The notes under the pieces were generated by a model. It was not told the DNA's origin and did not search any database. It was given only the letters and a program-made list of their open reading frames with translations. Below, piece after piece: positions 61,982 through 64,000 of a stretch of DNA of 64,000 nt. The first letter of the stretch is position 1; each line of letters opens with the position of its first letter. The DNA is from Nonomuraea rhodomycinica. Lineage in GTDB: Bacteria; Actinomycetota; Actinomycetes; Streptosporangiales; Streptosporangiaceae. A program made the position numbers and the translations under genes. The stretch is from positions 806,001 through 870,000 of the forward strand of contig NZ_JABWGO010000001.1 in assembly GCF_013363995.1 (NCBI RefSeq), given 5' to 3'.

Positions 61982-62584
61982 ATGAGCGAGATCGCGAACA
62001 CCGGCTGGGACGTGCTGGACTTCTCCCACCAGGCGCTGCGCCAGGTCGTGCGCGGGGTGCCCGCGCAGGCGTGGCACCTGCCCACCCCCTGCGCGCAGTG
62101 GGACGTCACCCAGGTGCTCCAGCACGCCGCCGGCGACCAGATCGGCTTCGCCGCGTTCCTCACCGGGGAGCCCGGTCCGGCCGAGGACCCGTTCGCGCCC
62201 TCCGGCACCCTCGCCGGCGACCCGGAGGCGTACGCCGAGGCGGCCCTGAGCCGCTCGGCCGCGGCCTGGGCCGGCGTCGACCGCGCCGCCGAGCAGGTGC
62301 CGGTCCCGGTGCCGCCGAACGCGATGGAGCCGTCGCTCGGCGCGGCCGCCTGCGCGCTCGACGCCGCCGTCCACGCGTGGGACATCGCGCTCGCCACCGG
62401 GCAGCCGTCGCCGCTCACCGGCGAGGTGGCGCGGGAGCTGCTGGAGGCGGCCCGGCGGTTCGTCGAGCCGCTGCGCGCCTGGGGGGCGTACGCGGCGGTG
62501 CTGCCGGCCGAGGACGGCGACGACGACGTGGCGGCGCTCCTGCGCTACCTGGGCCGCGACCCCCGCTGGACCCCGGCCACCTGA
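61982..62584 (+). CDS. TIGR03086-family DinB-like protein
   Basis: A 200-residue protein of the mycothiol-dependent maleylpyruvate isomerase/DinB superfamily. Defining pieces are HLPTPCAQWDVTQVLQHAAGDQ with the first metal His and Cys-Trp loop, and GAAACALDAAVHAWDIALATG with two further ligands. These are generally thiol-dependent transferases or isomerases in actinomycetes. The ATG is preceded by GGAAGGGCTGCGGAAC. It stands alone between the peptidase run and the WYL regulator. Confidence 0.85.
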   Translation: MSEIANTGWDVLDFSHQALRQVVRGVPAQAWHLPTPCAQWDVTQVLQHAAGDQIGFAAFLTGEPGPAEDPFAPSGTLAGDPEAYAEAALSRSAAAWAGVDRAAEQVPVPVPPNAMEPSLGAAACALDAAVHAWDIALATGQPSPLTGEVARELLEAARRFVEPLRAWGAYAAVLPAEDGDDDVAALLRYLGRDPRWTPAT

Positions 62585-62614
62585 CCCCCGCGACGTCCTG
62601 AAGCCCGCCCGCCG

Positions 62615-63604
62615 TCAGGCTCGGCGGGCGCAGGACGCGAGGCGATCGGCGAGCGCGACGACGAGGTCGCGCAGTTCGTCGGGGCGCTCGATGACGAACG
62701 GCCGGTCGAGTGAGGCGAGCACCGGAGGCAGCCAGTCGAGCCGCTCCACCCGCAGCTCGACGCGCAGCCAGCGCTCGGCCGCCCGGTCCTCGCCCGCCGC
62801 GGACTCGTCCTCCTCCAGGCTCGCCACGCCGGCGGGAAGGCGGGCGCGGATCTGCTCGACCGTGCCGTGGATCCGCAAGGTCACCTCATGCCGGTACGCG
62901 GCCGTGGCGAACGCCGACAACACCCGCTGCGCCGGACCGGGGCCCACGGGCGTCGCGAACGAGCCGGGCAGGGTCCGCGCGTCCGCGATGCGATCGAGCC
63001 GGAAGGTCCGGTCCTCGCCGATCCGATCGTCCTTGCCCGTGACGTACCACCGGCCCGCATGGGCGACGATCCCGTACACGTGCAGCGTGCGTTCGCTGCG
63101 CCGTCCGTCGCGGTCGGTGTAGCGGATCGAGACCGGTCGGCGGTGGCGCACCGCATCGGCGACGGTGAGCAGGACCTCAGCGTCCGGGGTGTCGAACGCG
63201 CCGGGCTGATCGGTGAAGGCGAGAGCTTCCAGGAGGGCGTCGAGCCGGCGGGCGACGTGCTTGGGCAGCACCCGCCGGATCTTCGCCGAGGCCGTCTCGC
63301 CTGCCGTGTGCTCCGTCGTCGTCAACCCCGCTCGGCGGCCGGCGACCAGGCCGAGCAGCACGGCCAGCGCCTCGTCGTCGCTGAGCATGAGCGGAGGCAG
63401 GCGGTACCCGGGGGCGAGCCGGTACCCGCCGTAGCGGCCGCGCACCGACTCCACGGGCACGTCCAGGTCGATCAGCTGGTCCACATAGCGCCGCACGGTG
63501 CGCCCTTCGACGCCGAGCCGGTCGGCGAGTTCGGCCACCGTCCGGGTGCCGCCCGACTGCAGCAGCTCCAGGAGTGTCAGCACGCGGGCGGTCGGTCGAG
63601 GCAT
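62615..63604 (-). CDS. WYL-domain transcriptional regulator (YafY/PafC type)
   Basis: A 329-residue regulator. The N-terminal HTH_11 is RVLTLLELLQSGGTRTVAELADRLGVEGRT, and the central WYL domain (about 140-220) is VADAVRHRRPVSIRYTDRDGRRSERT with RWYVTGKDD. A WCX-type C-terminal extension completes the architecture. WYL domains bind small ligands or nucleic acid. The ATG lies 20 bases from a palindromic site and 93 bases from the divergent VOC gene, so it probably represses both. Confidence 0.92.
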   Translation of the reverse strand: MPRPTARVLTLLELLQSGGTRTVAELADRLGVEGRTVRRYVDQLIDLDVPVESVRGRYGGYRLAPGYRLPPLMLSDDEALAVLLGLVAGRRAGLTTTEHTAGETASAKIRRVLPKHVARRLDALLEALAFTDQPGAFDTPDAEVLLTVADAVRHRRPVSIRYTDRDGRRSERTLHVYGIVAHAGRWYVTGKDDRIGEDRTFRLDRIADARTLPGSFATPVGPGPAQRVLSAFATAAYRHEVTLRIHGTVEQIRARLPAGVASLEEDESAAGEDRAAERWLRVELRVERLDWLPPVLASLDRPFVIERPDELRDLVVALADRLASCARRA

Positions 63605-63623
63605 GTTCGCAGCCTAATGCGAA

Positions 63624-63646
63624 TACTGGACCGATTCTGTCCACTA
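63624..63646. promoter_or_regulatory. Palindromic operator between the WYL regulator and VOC gene
   Basis: TACTGGAC-CGATTCT-GTCCACTA is an 8-7-8 inverted repeat with one mismatch, extended by A/T on both sides. It lies in the 93-bp divergent region, close to the WYL regulator start and just upstream of a TAGCCT box (63654-63659) that could serve the VOC gene. Confidence 0.6.
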
Positions 63647-63697
63647 TTTCGCCTAGCCTGCGACGTGCACGCCTCCAGCACAGCCAAGGAGATTCCC

Positions 63698-64000
63698 ATG
63701 GACTTCGTCTCGATCCGCGTCATCACCAGCGACGTCGCGCGCCTCGTCGAGTTCTACGAGCGAGCCACAGGGGCGCGGGCGACGTGGGCCACCGACGACT
63801 TCGCCGAGCTCAGGACCGCGGGCGCCACCCTCGCGATCGCCGGCACCCGCACCGTCCCGCTGTTCGCCCCGGGCTCTGCCCGCCCGGCGGACAACCACAG
63901 CGTGATCACCGAGTTCCTCGTCGACGACGTGGACCGCGTTCACCGCGACCTGACCGGCTTCGTCACCGACTTCGTCACCGGGCCCACCACGATGCCGTGG
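63698..64000 (+). CDS. VOC-superfamily (glyoxalase/bleomycin-resistance fold) protein, 3' truncated
   Basis: The first 101 codons of a VOC protein are present and run off the window. MDFVSIRVITSDVARLVEFY starts the first beta-alpha-beta-beta unit, FAELRTAGATLAIAG continues it, and the second unit begins at NHSVITEFLVDDVDRVHRDL. AAGGAG seven bases upstream fixes the ATG. Such proteins bind metals and small molecules, as lyases, dioxygenases or antibiotic-sequestering proteins. Pairing with a divergent WYL regulator is a frequent arrangement for stress-inducible VOC genes. Confidence 0.85.
   Translation, partial: MDFVSIRVITSDVARLVEFYERATGARATWATDDFAELRTAGATLAIAGTRTVPLFAPGSARPADNHSVITEFLVDDVDRVHRDLTGFVTDFVTGPTTMPW

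Overview
The window is very G+C-rich double-stranded bacterial DNA with strong G/C bias at third codon positions, frequent GTG starts, 4-base start/stop overlaps and several apparently leaderless promoters. The gene content points to an actinomycete: a F420/LLM-type oxidoreductase, two DinB-type proteins of the mycothiol-associated kind, a DesA-type acyl-ACP desaturase, a Ser/Thr kinase-like receptor, many small exported proteins and a B12-dependent methylmalonyl-CoA mutase locus. A member of the Streptosporangiales (for example a Nonomuraea-like organism) is my best guess, but only from overall character. I see no rRNA, tRNA, CRISPR array, insertion sequence, phage gene or large secondary-metabolite cluster. 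No gene-free stretch exceeds about 235 bases.

Layout. 1-1.35 kb: end of an FG-GAP (integrin-like beta-propeller) protein. 1.5-7.5 kb: a six-gene leftward operon joined by 4-base overlaps or short gaps: membrane-fusion protein, ABC ATPase, MacB/FtsX-type permease, DUF5666-like membrane protein, OmpR-type regulator and histidine kinase. A second, divergent membrane-fusion protein (7.65-9.5 kb) carries a very long low-complexity insert. 9.6-21.5 kb: mixed housekeeping genes (PhoD phosphatase, HAD phosphatases, ArfB ribosome rescue factor, flavin reductase, UbiB/AarF kinase-like protein, acyl-ACP desaturase, Nudix hydrolase, M20 amidohydrolase, class IV PLP enzyme).

21.5-31.7 kb: a complete oligopeptide-type ABC importer (lipoprotein, two permeases, two ATPases) with a coupled double-GNAT protein, followed by NamZ (exo-muramidase family, DUF1343), MurQ (MurNAc-6-P etherase) and an AmiE-like class C serine hydrolase. 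None of the three enzymes shows an export signal, which suggests uptake and then intracellular breakdown of cell-wall fragments. 31.7-34.8 kb: a MerR regulator facing an MFS exporter and a methyltransferase across a textbook MerR-type promoter, then a DinB protein. 34.9-42.5 kb: LLM oxidoreductase, small exported protein, APH-like kinase, zinc-ribbon protein, lipoprotein, acyl-CoA synthetase, and a TetR/acyltransferase pair.

42.6-54.2 kb: MeaB GTPase, a large receptor kinase that looks catalytically dead, a repeat-containing secreted protein, an exported SUKH-domain protein, both subunits of methylmalonyl-CoA mutase, a PGRP-type amidase and MtnA. 54.4-64 kb: a CASTOR/POLLUX-type channel protein divergent from a DUF5925-type AAA ATPase, then a C39-like protease, an S9 peptidase and an M20 peptidase in one tight rightward run, a TIGR03086-type protein, and a WYL regulator divergent from a truncated VOC/glyoxalase gene with a palindromic operator between them.

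Two structural themes recur. Short head-to-tail duplications sit at the stop codons of several genes (near 1.5, 9.6, 30.5, 42.6 and 48.0 kb), and in-frame minisatellites interrupt otherwise conserved proteins (MtnA, the S9 peptidase, an acyl-CoA synthetase, both fusion proteins and the kinase).
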